Positions 25,301-33,924 of a DNA stretch of 64,000 nt are shown piece by piece. A program made the translations under genes and the position numbers. This DNA is from Pseudoalteromonas peptidolytica. Lineage in GTDB: Bacteria; Pseudomonadota; Gammaproteobacteria; Enterobacterales; Alteromonadaceae. Under the pieces are notes generated by a model, which was not told the origin of the DNA, searched no databases, and saw nothing but the letters and a program-made list of their open reading frames with translations. Within the stretch, counting starts at the first letter, position 1, and the number at the start of each line of letters is the position of its first letter. The stretch spans positions 1 through 64,000 of the forward strand of contig NZ_WEHZ01000030.1 of NCBI RefSeq assembly GCF_012641745.1, in the 5' to 3' direction.

Positions 25301-25728
25301 TGAGTGCGGTAGTCCAGGCCTATGGCTTTTTCATTACCCTGTAGTGGATAGACATAATCAAGCCGCATATCTGGGGCTGCACCAATATTTCTGAGTACTT
25401 GACTGGTCTCGAATAGGGGTCTTGCCAGTTGCTCAAAGCGAAGTTGTGAAAGCGTGGTTTGGTCGGCAAGTGCAATTCCAAGCCCTCTAACCAGTTGCAC
25501 ATTTTTGGTGAGCACACCCTCTATCTTGGTACGATATACATTCACTTCTTCGGTAGCTCGGCTCTTTTCCATAGCAACAAGACGGCGATAATTAACCTGA
25601 TCAACATACCATGCTACGGCTATGATCAAGACGAGCAATAGCCAGAAGCTAGACTTGATAAAGCGAAATTTAAGTGGTGAAGTTGATAGTTCTGAAGTCA
25701 TGGAGCTATTGTGTTTAAGACGATGCAT
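22351..25728 (-). CDS. CHASE-PAS-GAF hybrid sensor histidine kinase
   Basis: A 1125-residue membrane sensor kinase. In order: a transmembrane helix (about 27-45), a periplasmic CHASE domain (to about 265, containing GAAPDMRLDYVYPLQGNEKA), a second helix (about 277-300), PAS (about 310-420), GAF (about 450-600), HisKA with SHEIRTPLNGVMGM near 640, HATPase with NAIKFTHNGSV and GGTGLGLTIAKQL, and a C-terminal receiver with LLVEDNKINQ and phospho-acceptor FMDCQMPIMDG. No Hpt is present, so a separate Hpt protein is expected. The start may be the ATG at 25701 instead; neither has a clear ribosome-binding site. The ligand is not known. Confidence 0.92.
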   Translation of the reverse strand: MHRLKHNSSMTSELSTSPLKFRFIKSSFWLLLVLIIAVAWYVDQVNYRRLVAMEKSRATEEVNVYRTKIEGVLTKNVQLVRGLGIALADQTTLSQLRFEQLARPLFETSQVLRNIGAAPDMRLDYVYPLQGNEKAIGLDYRTHPTQKYGALLAKESREIVMAGPIELLQGGTGLIARIPVFKDKTQFWGLLSVVLDMESLYQQTNLMALESRYLVAIQGVDDKGQEGEYFYGSSNIHSLSPIAFSVNVPSGQWELYAAPRIGWQPEAASIWPFRLAIIALIIIFIAAFVFITRLLTQLQRNSAALTNMGILAEVGAWEINVSTRDIIWSDVTRSIFCVPRHFQPTWMNTTEFFKAGLHRRRLQECIDSIIKTGSEFEGEFIIHTLNADELWVLVKARSVRKGKRTTHIFGSIQNINKRKLMEMEHDKFAKNNELLAYLSSHEALLNNQLNKAFSLCAETCKKGVEANKVSIWQFNDDKTLLIPVCFSNATVDNLVHFPPWRKAIAPAFFNEIETGQLIVAQQAENHPATLALSATYLEPFEIKAMLCCPISHKNNTLGVLCSEYEIDNPAWGQSDIRLTKSIAAMLGSLFINKAHQRARNQAIIDKDLAEQSAKMKAEFLASMSHEIRTPLNGVMGMIELAMHSELTATQHHQLTLAHSSAKSLLTIINDILDFSKIEAGKLTIELVEFDLIEMLSNMLCSFVRTADANNNKLHIDLSGMKVRKAQTDPNRLKQILNNLLSNAIKFTHNGSVTLSCHTEQIGEQTHLWCSVEDTGIGISKEKLNKVFDSFTQADLSTTRQYGGTGLGLTIAKQLSQLLGGDLQAFSKEGIGSTFSCHVLLNQAQPIPVQTHADDATLYVLTQAAEDYNKLLKPWNITCLRVDQIETLLTQLQSPPSHLAVILDAEQLCAAPLTQQQTLKTALLELKVVHAVAVEEQHNLAIDLFSYCERVYYPITPHAALSVFNATFTHPTQSSSNHTSNDEAPLLGRTVLLVEDNKINQTVATTMLERLGITVVCAENGELALTHLQSIKVPYDLIFMDCQMPIMDGYQAAQQIRQGVAGKVHQGCVIVALTANAMQGDREKCLNAGMDDYLSKPINFDDLKAKIWQMLPPEDSRFDSSITQQN

Positions 25729-25883
25729 TAACTATAGTTCAGTACACGCAAAGCGAAATCTAATTGAAAAATAAAATGCTTTAACTTGATTGCCTCATGG
25801 TTATGGCAAAGTTGGTCTATAAGTCGATGACGTGCTATATCTTCTAGGCCTAAAATGCGTAGCTGAAAAAATTAAGGATATTC

Positions 25884-28169
25884 ATGTTTACTTGGATTAA
25901 ACGATTTACCATGGTTGTGTTCTTATTGTTGTTAATAGGAACGGCAGGTATTTATGGTGCTTTGGCGCTAAGCCTTCCTGCGCTAGATGGAAAGGGGAGT
26001 GCTACGGGGATAGATGCACCAGTGGTGTTGGCTCGAGATGCGTTAGGCCAAGCTGTCGTATCTGCGAGCTCTCGAGCTGATGCTGCATATGGACTTGGTT
26101 TTGCGCATGGACAGGATCGTTATTTTCAGATGGATTTATTAAGGCGCAATGCCGCAGGTGAGCTTAGCGAATTGTTTGGTGCTGCGGCAATCAAGCGCGA
26201 TGAAAAGATGCGTTTTCATCAGTTCAGAAAGCTTGCAAGACAAATCGTAATGTCTTTACCGCAGTCACATAAGCAAATCCTAACTAGGTATACTCAAGGT
26301 GTGAATGATGGCCGTATACAGTCGGGTTTTACCAGCTTTGAATACCTGTTACTAGGCACCGAACCAAAAGCTTGGCGACCTGAAGATAGCCTGCTGACTA
26401 TCTTTGGTATGTACTTAGATTTGCAAGCAGGCACCTATGAACGTGACGAAGCGCTCATCGTATTAGAGCAAAAATTTGGCCACGAGATGCTTGACTTTAT
26501 TCTACAGCCAAGTCGATATCAAGCCGCATTAGATAACAGCGTAATAGACTCAGCAGCTGCGACTATTCCAACGTTACCGCAACCGCTGACCACTTACCTT
26601 CCCAGCGCAATCGCAGATCAGCCGTTGTATGGTAGTAACAACTGGGCAGTGACGGGCGCGTTAACGAAAACTGGCGCTGCTATGCTCTCTGACGATATGC
26701 ACTTGGGCCTGAATGTTCCTTCAATCTGGTACCGTGCACAATTAAACTATCAACATCAAGGGCAGGCTGTGCAGGTAACCGGAGTTTCTTTACCGGGTGC
26801 GCCTGCGATAGTTGTTGGTAGTAATAATAGTATTGCTTGGGGGTTCACTAATAGCTATGTCGATACGGCTGATTGGGTGGCGTTAGCTGCCGATACTAAA
26901 ACCCAGTTTATTTCTGAAGTCATTAAACTACCCGATGGTAGTGAGCATATTTATCAATTAGAAATGAGTGCCTTTGGTCCTGTGAAGCAAATCGGTGATG
27001 ACAAGTATGCACTTAGCTGGGTTGCACATCAGCCTTATGCCGTTAACTTGGAATTAGTGGGAATGGAGCTATTGGCGGATGCAGCGGCGGCGGCTACTCA
27101 TGCAGCAAGGGTTGGTATTCCAGTGCAGAATTTGATGGTTGTAGATAATCAAGGCGATGCCGCATGGACATTAATGGGGGCGGTGCCTGCGAGAAAAGTA
27201 ACACATGACACTGCTGCTGCAATGCGTTCATATGAGCAAACATGGCAAGATAACGAAATGAGCCGCCCAGTCATGAAAAATCCACCGAATGGTAAATTGT
27301 GGACAGCTAACTCAAGAGTTGTCTCGGTAAAGGACGATCAGCGCTTTGGTGACGGTGGTTATGCTTTAGGTGCACGAGCGGTGCAGATCCGTGATGGCCT
27401 AGTGGCAAAACAAGCATTCACTGAAAACGACTTTTATCAATTGCAATTGGACAATCAAGCTTTATTTTTAGCACCATGGCATGAGTCACTTGTTGCTTTG
27501 TTACGTCACTATGCGGCATCACAATACCAGCAGGACTTAGCAAAGCTCGACGCATGGCAAGCTTGTGCTTGTGCTGACTCTGTTGGATATACGCTAGTTA
27601 AGTATTACCGTAGTGCACTAATTGACACCTTGTACGCACCTGTAGAAGCTGTACTGCAGCAAGAACAACTTTCATTAAAGCCGGTGAAGCGCTACCTAGA
27701 GCCTGGGCTATGGCAGTTGTTAAGGCATCAGCCAGATGATTGGCTTGGTCAATATGACTCTTGGCAAGATTTGCAGCTTGCTGCCTATGAGTTGGCAAAA
27801 CAAAGGCTGCGAGATGCTTATGGTAGCAATATGGCGGCGTGGCGTTGGGGGGAGGTGAATGCACTTCAGGTGCAGCACCCATTTTCGAAGCAGATCCCCG
27901 TGCTTAGTGGGTTATTGGATATGCCGACCGTACCGGCATTTGGTGATACGTTTATGCCAGCTGTACAAGGTTCAGCCTTTGGTGCCTCACAGCGTTTTAT
28001 CGCACAGCCCGGACACCTGAAAAACGCGATTTTAACGGTGGCTGGTGGGCAAAGTGGGCACCCTCTCTCGCCTTTTTATCGTTCAGGTTTTGCTGAGTAT
28101 AGCGCTGGAAATAACACGCCTTTATTACCGCAATCTTTGATGCACGAGATACGTATTTCACCACAATAA
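25884..28169 (+). CDS. Penicillin acylase family (S45 Ntn-hydrolase)
   Basis: A 761-residue exported enzyme. A signal anchor (about residues 7-30) leads to an alpha-subunit region, then GSNNW at residues 250-254. The Ser251 after Gly250 is the N-terminal nucleophile released on self-cleavage, and the Asn-Asn-Trp after it is conserved. The beta-chain segment LPGAPAIVVGSNNSIAWGFT is also typical. The family includes penicillin, cephalosporin and acyl-homoserine-lactone acylases. The sequence does not decide the substrate; quorum-signal cleavage is a possibility only. AAGGATATTC precedes the ATG. Confidence 0.9.
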   Translation: MFTWIKRFTMVVFLLLLIGTAGIYGALALSLPALDGKGSATGIDAPVVLARDALGQAVVSASSRADAAYGLGFAHGQDRYFQMDLLRRNAAGELSELFGAAAIKRDEKMRFHQFRKLARQIVMSLPQSHKQILTRYTQGVNDGRIQSGFTSFEYLLLGTEPKAWRPEDSLLTIFGMYLDLQAGTYERDEALIVLEQKFGHEMLDFILQPSRYQAALDNSVIDSAAATIPTLPQPLTTYLPSAIADQPLYGSNNWAVTGALTKTGAAMLSDDMHLGLNVPSIWYRAQLNYQHQGQAVQVTGVSLPGAPAIVVGSNNSIAWGFTNSYVDTADWVALAADTKTQFISEVIKLPDGSEHIYQLEMSAFGPVKQIGDDKYALSWVAHQPYAVNLELVGMELLADAAAAATHAARVGIPVQNLMVVDNQGDAAWTLMGAVPARKVTHDTAAAMRSYEQTWQDNEMSRPVMKNPPNGKLWTANSRVVSVKDDQRFGDGGYALGARAVQIRDGLVAKQAFTENDFYQLQLDNQALFLAPWHESLVALLRHYAASQYQQDLAKLDAWQACACADSVGYTLVKYYRSALIDTLYAPVEAVLQQEQLSLKPVKRYLEPGLWQLLRHQPDDWLGQYDSWQDLQLAAYELAKQRLRDAYGSNMAAWRWGEVNALQVQHPFSKQIPVLSGLLDMPTVPAFGDTFMPAVQGSAFGASQRFIAQPGHLKNAILTVAGGQSGHPLSPFYRSGFAEYSAGNNTPLLPQSLMHEIRISPQ

Positions 28170-28214
28170 CCGTATTTTAGCCATGCTCAGTAAGGTGATA
28201 TGAGGTTAGCACTT

Positions 28215-29273
28215 TTAAATGGTAGACATTGAGGGCGCAGTCGTAATGCAGTTGCGCCCTAATTCTTTACTACGGTAAAGTACAGCATCTGCACGATGAA
28301 TGGCCTGCTCAAAAGACTCGCTGTGATCCCAGCTGGTGATACCAAAACTCATGGTGATTTTGATTATGTTATTTTCAAACTCGATGCTTGCGATGGCTTG
28401 GCGTAATTGCTCGATGCGTCGTATTGCTTCATCGCCAGAGCAAGGCGCCAGTACAATCAAAAACTCCTCACCACCCCACCTCACAGCAATATCCGCTGGA
28501 AGCATATGTGATTGTATTGTCTTTGCGACGGCCTTTAAAATTTTGTCTCCTTTTCCATGACCAAAGGTATCGTTAATTTTTTTGAAGTGGTCAATGTCGG
28601 CCATCACCAAACACAATGGTGAATGCGTCGATATACAGCTTTCTTTCGCGTGAGTGATAAGCTCTTTAGCATAGCGGCGGTTAAACATCTTGGTAAGTGG
28701 ATCACGTGCTGCTAACTCTGCTAGCTCATCGCGTTGCTGCAGAGTCATTTTACGAATATGACTAATAGTATAAATCATCGGGATACCACATATCAGTACA
28801 TTGGCAAAATGCACATACGGCACCAACTCTTGGTATCGGTAGTGGTAGGTGACATCGTCAAATAGCAATTTTAGCGTGGCGAAAAGTGTGATAAGCACGA
28901 CAGAGTATATAACTGCGTGTTTGAGCTTAAGCTGATAGTCCAACAGCATCAAACAAGAAACAGTCCACAAGTAATATTGGAATCCAAGAGACATTCCTAA
29001 GTAGGCGCATACTAAAATGGCGTGCAATGCGACCTCTAAGCAGAATACACGCAGTGCGAGAGATGGCTTATTGTTATCAATAAGCTTAATACCGATATAC
29101 CACATGGTGACACTACCAATATTGACAACAGCAAGCGTCTCAACTTGTAGGTGCCAAAATACCCCGATAAGCATGACGTGCAGCCACATGCAATACAGTG
29201 CGACACGACGCAACAAGGCAAATTTCAGTGCCTCGACTTGATCCGGCCTGCTGTAAGGGTGATGTTTAGTCAA
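28215..29273 (-). CDS. Membrane diguanylate cyclase
   Basis: A 352-residue protein with about six hydrophobic segments in the N-terminal ~180 residues and a C-terminal GGDEF domain starting DPLTKMFNRRYAKELI. The active site reads RWGGEEF, so it should make c-di-GMP. The RxxD inhibitory site that usually precedes GGDEF is LPAD here, so feedback inhibition is probably absent. The start is a TTG (29273) without a strong ribosome-binding site; the next Met is at residue 29, so the N-terminus is uncertain. It ends close to the penicillin-acylase-like gene, which converges on it. Confidence 0.9.
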   Translation of the reverse strand: MTKHHPYSRPDQVEALKFALLRRVALYCMWLHVMLIGVFWHLQVETLAVVNIGSVTMWYIGIKLIDNNKPSLALRVFCLEVALHAILVCAYLGMSLGFQYYLWTVSCLMLLDYQLKLKHAVIYSVVLITLFATLKLLFDDVTYHYRYQELVPYVHFANVLICGIPMIYTISHIRKMTLQQRDELAELAARDPLTKMFNRRYAKELITHAKESCISTHSPLCLVMADIDHFKKINDTFGHGKGDKILKAVAKTIQSHMLPADIAVRWGGEEFLIVLAPCSGDEAIRRIEQLRQAIASIEFENNIIKITMSFGITSWDHSESFEQAIHRADAVLYRSKELGRNCITTAPSMSTI

Positions 29274-29430
29274 ACCTAAACTCTTGAGTTATACACAATA
29301 AAACAAGTATAGAAGGTTAGTTTTGATTTGCTGCTTATTTCTTCTAAGCTCAGATTAATCTACTTAGTATCGAGTACGGTTAACTAGGATTGAATAGAAA
29401 CAAGAAGGTAACCTAAGCTTTGGAGTCGAC

Positions 29431-30957
29431 ATGTCTATAGAAAAAGCGCGGATCACGCTATGTAACCTAGAAAAGTCCGATTATGATCAAGTAAAGGAGT
29501 TAATGGACGAAGCCTACCCTGATCTTGGTGGTGCGTGGCCAAGCCACACTATATTCAGGTTAATTGACCAATTCCCTGAAGGTCAAATTGGCGTGAAGGA
29601 TGGTGAGCGAATTGTTGGTATCGCGCTGAGTGTGCAAGTCGATTATCAAACATTCTCGAATCCACATACTTACGAGGATATTGTGGATGCACATAGTCGA
29701 ATTTTTAGTGATAGTAATGCAGATGCCTTATACGGTCTAGATGTCGTTATCGCCAAGAGTCATCGCGGGCTGCGGTTAGGACGCCGGTTGTACGATGCCC
29801 GAAAAGAGCTGTGTCGTCAGTATAACTTGCGGGCGATCCTCGCTGGTGGTCGAATCCCATTATACAAGCAATATCGCCGCAGCATGTCGCCGATGGAATA
29901 TATCAATAAAGTAGATCACAAAGAACTTCATGATCCTATTTTGAGCTTTCAGCTGGCTAACGACTTTCAAGTCAAACGTCTACTCAAGCAATATTTGCCG
30001 GAAGATCAAGATTCAGAAGGTTACGCGACGTTATTAGAGTGGAACAACATATTGTTTGAGCCGACAGATACAGTTATTGAGAGCAAAAAAACCATTGTGA
30101 GAGTTGGTGCGGTGCAGTGGCAAATGCGTCGTGTGGAGTCGGTAGAGGAGTTGATGCAGCAAGTGGAGTACTTTGTTGATACGGTGTCAGATTACCAAAG
30201 TGATTTTATCCTTTTCCCAGAGTTTTTTAATGCCCCCCTGATGGGACTTGGCCAATACAAAAATCAAACTGAAGCTATTCGTGCTTTAGCCACTTATACC
30301 GAGCGTTTTCGTGAAGCAATGTCGCAAATGGCAATCGAATATAATGCCAATATTATCACCGGCTCAATGCCATTGCTCGAAGGCGATAAGCTTTACAACG
30401 TCAGTTATCTTTGCCACCGCTCGGGTAAGGTCGATGAGCAACGTAAAATTCATATCACCCCACATGAAGACTATGATTGGGTGATAAAGGGTGGTGATAA
30501 AATAGAGGTGTTTGATACCGATGCCGGTCGTGTCGGGATCCAGGTTTGTTATGACGTCGAGTTTCCAGAGCTTTCTCGCATTATGGCTGAGAAGGGTTTA
30601 GACATCTTGTTTGTGCCATTTTGGACAGATACCAAAAACAGTTACCTGCGCGTTAGGCATTGTGCGCAAGCTCGAGCAATAGAAAATGAATGTTATGTGG
30701 TAATCGCGGGGAGTGTTGGTAACTTACCACAAGTGGAGAGTTTAGATGTACAGTATGCGCAATCGGCAGTACTCACACCATCAGATTTTGCTTTTCCACA
30801 CGATGCTGCGCTTAACGAAGCCACTCCCAATACCGAGATGCTGCTATTCAGTGATTTGGATTTAGATAAGCTCAAAATATTGCATAGTGAAGGAACTGTG
30901 CGTAACTTACGAGATCGCAGAAAAGATCTATATTCGGTGGAGTTGAAAGCGCAGTAA
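29431..30957 (+). CDS. GNAT-carbon-nitrogen hydrolase fusion
   Basis: A 508-residue two-domain protein. Residues about 7-180 are a GNAT acyltransferase-like domain (DVVIAKSHRGLRLGRRLYDA is the acetyl-CoA loop). Residues about 225-495 are a nitrilase-superfamily amidohydrolase with the triad visible as Glu in LFPEFFNAPL, Lys in EQRKIHITPHE and Cys in GIQVCYDVEFPELS. Such fusions are widespread. The two activities suggest deacylation and acyl transfer on a shared amide substrate, which is unidentified. GGAG lies before the ATG. The sugE-like gene follows 2 bases after the stop. Confidence 0.93.
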   Translation: MSIEKARITLCNLEKSDYDQVKELMDEAYPDLGGAWPSHTIFRLIDQFPEGQIGVKDGERIVGIALSVQVDYQTFSNPHTYEDIVDAHSRIFSDSNADALYGLDVVIAKSHRGLRLGRRLYDARKELCRQYNLRAILAGGRIPLYKQYRRSMSPMEYINKVDHKELHDPILSFQLANDFQVKRLLKQYLPEDQDSEGYATLLEWNNILFEPTDTVIESKKTIVRVGAVQWQMRRVESVEELMQQVEYFVDTVSDYQSDFILFPEFFNAPLMGLGQYKNQTEAIRALATYTERFREAMSQMAIEYNANIITGSMPLLEGDKLYNVSYLCHRSGKVDEQRKIHITPHEDYDWVIKGGDKIEVFDTDAGRVGIQVCYDVEFPELSRIMAEKGLDILFVPFWTDTKNSYLRVRHCAQARAIENECYVVIAGSVGNLPQVESLDVQYAQSAVLTPSDFAFPHDAALNEATPNTEMLLFSDLDLDKLKILHSEGTVRNLRDRRKDLYSVELKAQ

Positions 30958-30959
30958 CG

Positions 30960-31274
30960 ATGGCATGGATTTACTTAATTATGGCTGGCTTATTTGAGAT
31001 AGGCTGGCCGGTTGGTTTGAAAATGGCGCAGCAAGCAGAGACGAGATGGCTAGGAATTTGTATCGCTGTCGGCTTTATGGCGCTCAGTGGATGGATGTTA
31101 TGGATGGCACAAAAACAGATCCCGCTTGGCACGTCTTATGCTGTTTGGACAGGCATTGGTGCTGCGGGGACATTTTTGGTCGGGATCGCCTTTTACGGAG
31201 ATCCCAGTACCTTTATGCGTTATTTGGGTGTGTTGCTGATTATCAGTGGCGTCGTGGTACTTAAGTTAGCATAA
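30960..31274 (+). CDS. sugE: SMR family guanidinium/quaternary-ammonium exporter (SugE/Gdx-like)
   Basis: A 104-residue small multidrug-resistance protein with four transmembrane helices. The start WIYLIMAGLFEIGWPVGLKM holds the essential membrane Glu13, and the GTSYAVWTGIGAAGTFLVGI region is the conserved helix 3. The GLFEIGWP form fits the SugE/Gdx branch, which exports guanidinium, better than EmrE. It starts 2 bases after the GNAT-nitrilase gene, so they are coexpressed; a nitrogen-rich substrate for the hydrolase would fit. The 3' end overlaps the convergent EamA gene by 14 bases. Confidence 0.9.
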   Translation: MAWIYLIMAGLFEIGWPVGLKMAQQAETRWLGICIAVGFMALSGWMLWMAQKQIPLGTSYAVWTGIGAAGTFLVGIAFYGDPSTFMRYLGVLLIISGVVVLKLA

Positions 31275-32130
31275 CCAAAACAGCGGCGATGGCGATCAGC
31301 ACCAGTCCCGCTGAATCACGCTTTTTTATCGGTGCCTTGAGCCACAAAACAGAGATAAGTAATGTAAAAAAGACCTCTACTTGGCCGAGTGTTTTTACAT
31401 AAGCAACATGCTCAAGGCTCATGGCGCTAAACCAACCAATAGAACCAATACAGCTACTGACGCTAATTGCAGTGGTCAGCTTTCGGTGCCGCCAAAGTAT
31501 CAACCATGACTGAGGCTCTCGCAGTGTCATATAAATACTCAACATCAGTGTTTGGCATAATAACACCAGCAGTAACACCAAAGCTGCACTATGAGGAAAA
31601 GGTAAACCGGTGGCTATACTAGCCTCACGTACCCACAATGAAGTAAGCGCAAAGCAAGTACCGCAAGCAAGCCCGATAAGTGCGGTTTTACATTCTACAG
31701 TGCGTAAACTAAAGCCACTGAGTAGCATCACAGCAATCGCGCCAATAAAAACGCCAAACCACCCGAGTAAAGTTAAGCTAGAACCAAAAAACAGCACACC
31801 TAACATAGCTGCAACCAACGCTTCGCTTTTTGCCAGTCCAGCACCGATGGCATAGTTATTTTGCTTGAAAAGCACGACCATCAATCCCGTTGCTAAAATT
31901 TGCATGACGCTGGCACCAAAGACATAAAAGAGAAAATGTGTGGAAATGGCAAGCGGTGCTACTGGGTTGAATTGGTAGAGTAGCCACAAATATAACAGGG
32001 CTAGGGGACTTGCAAGAATAAATCGCGCGAGGGTAACACTGGCCGTTGAGGCACTGGCGCTCAACTGGCTTTGAAAAGCATTTCGCCAAGCTTGCGAGAA
32101 AGCGGCTAACAGCGTGAATACGATCCACAT
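31261..32130 (-). CDS. EamA/DMT family transporter
   Basis: A 289-residue inner-membrane protein with about ten hydrophobic helices in two EamA repeats. The second repeat runs from around residue 150, and the end (PIKKRDSAGLVLIAIAAVLV) is typical. It is not obviously a paralogue of the transporter at 13011-13925. Substrate unknown. The start ATG at 32130 has GAGCTCAAG ahead of it. It overlaps sugE tail to tail. Upstream is a 317-bp gap before the MAPEG gene. Confidence 0.88.
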   Translation of the reverse strand: MWIVFTLLAAFSQAWRNAFQSQLSASASTASVTLARFILASPLALLYLWLLYQFNPVAPLAISTHFLFYVFGASVMQILATGLMVVLFKQNNYAIGAGLAKSEALVAAMLGVLFFGSSLTLLGWFGVFIGAIAVMLLSGFSLRTVECKTALIGLACGTCFALTSLWVREASIATGLPFPHSAALVLLLVLLCQTLMLSIYMTLREPQSWLILWRHRKLTTAISVSSCIGSIGWFSAMSLEHVAYVKTLGQVEVFFTLLISVLWLKAPIKKRDSAGLVLIAIAAVLVMLT

Positions 32131-32349
32131 TATACTTGAGCTCTAACAGTCGATGATGCAGCTCAGCATACAATAAAGACTCAATTAAGCATAAATGAAT
32201 TATAATAATAGTGAAAATAATTTATTTTACTATCAATGGGCTAGCCCAATTTTACTGTGCAGTCTGACGACAAAATAGCGCTGCGACAATTTGCCACATT
32301 TTAAATCTGAAAAATCGAGCTAAGATTAATATCGATGCTACGAGATTTG

Positions 32350-32395
32350 GCCATAGGTAAGAACCGTTGTTCTAGCTTATGGCTTTTCTTTTTTT
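32350..32395 (+). terminator. Terminator-like hairpin upstream of the MAPEG gene
   Basis: GCCATAGGTAAGAAC / GTTCTAGCTTATGGC pairs at 12 of 15 positions around a CGTT loop and is followed by TTTTCTTTTTTT. It lies 53 bases before the MAPEG start and has no plus-strand gene before it within 1 kb (upstream sugE ends at 31274 and is separated by the opposing EamA gene). It may end a short RNA or attenuate the MAPEG gene. The rest of 32131-32447 shows no gene. Confidence 0.6.
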
Positions 32396-32447
32396 AACTA
32401 TTCTGCTCTACTGAGAGTCGCGATATTAATAGTTGAAGGAGTATCTT

Positions 32448-32834
32448 TTGAACATCTTAATTATCTGTGCAATTCTTGCCATCTTATTACCTTACTTTGC
32501 CAAAATTCCAGTCGCAGTTGCAATGAATAAAGAAGGTGGTTACGACAATAAACACCCTCGAGAGCAACAAAAAAGATTAACTGGGCTTGGTGCCAGAGCG
32601 CTTGCGGCACATCAAAATTGTTTTGAGTCATTAGCCGTTTTTGCAGTGGCCATGGCGGTTGCATTTGGCACCCAAACTTATACTCCTTTGATTGAGTGGT
32701 TAGCCATCGGGCATGTTATGGCTCGGGCGCTGTATTGTGTGTTTTACTGGCTGAATATCGATGTACTTCGCTCTATTGTATGGGCACTTGGTATGGGATG
32801 TGCTGTTGCAATCATTGTTGTGTGTGGGTTGTAG
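32448..32834 (+). CDS. MAPEG family membrane protein
   Basis: A 128-residue membrane protein with four hydrophobic segments. HPREQQKRLTGLGARALAAH, then QNCFESLAVFA, is the MAPEG signature (membrane-associated proteins in eicosanoid and glutathione metabolism). The bacterial role is not known. The start is taken as TTG at 32448, six bases after AAGGAG; the longer TTG frame (32433) would place the ribosome-binding site inside the gene. It overlaps the convergent pseudouridine synthase gene by 23 bases. Confidence 0.85.
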   Translation: MNILIICAILAILLPYFAKIPVAVAMNKEGGYDNKHPREQQKRLTGLGARALAAHQNCFESLAVFAVAMAVAFGTQTYTPLIEWLAIGHVMARALYCVFYWLNIDVLRSIVWALGMGCAVAIIVVCGL

Positions 32835-33522
32835 TTTGGGCAAAGAAGTCAGCTGCAATTTCTTTTATTTCACCACTATCAATCTGTAATTGTGTCAATT
32901 GTAGTGCTGCAATCCGGACGCGATGCAAATCAATAACGTGGTAGCCACAATAATGCGCCATTTTTCTTATTTGCCGATTGAGGCCTTGGCGCAAAATAAT
33001 CTTAAATCGATCGGGGGCAATTTGCTCTACCACACACGGTAAGGTGACTTGCCCTTTGATTGGTATGCCTGCTGCCATTTTGGCGCAAAATGCAGCATCA
33101 ATAGGCTTGTCGACTTGTACTTCATATTCCTTTTCCTGATGCTGATCCGGATGGATCAGGCGTTGGCATAGCTCACCATCATTGGTAAGTAGTAATAGCC
33201 CTCGGCTATCTTTATCTAGTCGGCCAATTGGGTAAACACGACAGGACTGAGGTAAAACATGATAAATACTGTGCGGGTCGTGTGGCTTTACTTTACAGTC
33301 AATACCTACCGGTTTGTAATACGCAAATAGTCGTCTAGGTTCGGGCTTAGCAACAGCAATATTATCGACAGTGATATGGTCTTCAGGTGTGATGTGGTCG
33401 ATATGATTGGCTAGCCGACCATTGACCATCACGCGTTGACTATCAATTAGACGCGAAGCCTGTCGCCGTGAGCAGACACCACAATGGCCGAGATATTTTG
33501 CTAAACGCATTGGGTAGGACAT
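32812..33522 (-). CDS. rluF: 23S rRNA pseudouridine synthase, RluF-like
   Basis: A 236-residue pseudouridine synthase of the RsuA/RluB/E/F group. An N-terminal S4 RNA-binding part (MRLAKYLGHCGVCSRRQASR, then LIDSQRVMVNG) precedes the catalytic GRLDKDSRGLLLLTNDGEL, where Asp is the nucleophile. GAGIPIKGQV- and GLNRQIRKMAHYCGYHV-type segments fit RluF best, which modifies U2604 of 23S rRNA. The open frame extends to 33639 through the opposite gene's start; I use the ATG at 33522, with 33510 as an alternative. No strong ribosome-binding site is seen. Confidence 0.85.
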   Translation of the reverse strand: MSYPMRLAKYLGHCGVCSRRQASRLIDSQRVMVNGRLANHIDHITPEDHITVDNIAVAKPEPRRLFAYYKPVGIDCKVKPHDPHSIYHVLPQSCRVYPIGRLDKDSRGLLLLTNDGELCQRLIHPDQHQEKEYEVQVDKPIDAAFCAKMAAGIPIKGQVTLPCVVEQIAPDRFKIILRQGLNRQIRKMAHYCGYHVIDLHRVRIAALQLTQLQIDSGEIKEIAADFFAQTTTHTQQ

Positions 33523-33599
33523 AAACTGAATTGAACTGTTATTGAGTACCATGCGTATTGTAATGTATCTACTTGTAAATTTGGATCTCTTTGCTGAGC

Positions 33600-33905
33600 A
33601 TGGCGATATTATTTTCAAAACTAAAACACCATCAACCACTACAAAAAGTCATTGTTCATTCGATAGATTTGGCGCTTTATCAGGTGAGTGTAGTTGTAAA
33701 CAACGTAGAATATTATGTCAAAGAGGAAAATGGTGAGTTTTTAAAAGCACATAACCCACTGCAAATTCAAAAACGTCTGTCTGATATTAGCTACGTGGAA
33801 ATGGTGATAAGGCATCAAAGTGCCTACGATGAAATGATAGGGCATCCCGTCTCGGCTAGCGATAACACCTTGGAAGTTCCCTTCGGTCGAAATGGGCTAT
33901 TTTAG
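33600..33905 (+). CDS. DUF6482-like small protein
   Basis: A 101-residue protein without signal or membrane segment. The region KVIVHSIDLALYQVSVVVNN, then VEYYVKEENGEFL, and the later PFGRNGLF fit what I recall of DUF6482-type proteins, whose function is unknown. The start is the ATG at 33600; a TTG three codons earlier is possible. It is divergent from the pseudouridine synthase gene with overlapping 5' regions and only 77 bases between assigned starts. Confidence 0.65.
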   Translation: MAILFSKLKHHQPLQKVIVHSIDLALYQVSVVVNNVEYYVKEENGEFLKAHNPLQIQKRLSDISYVEMVIRHQSAYDEMIGHPVSASDNTLEVPFGRNGLF

Positions 33906-33924
33906 CCCACCGTCAGGTTATGCC

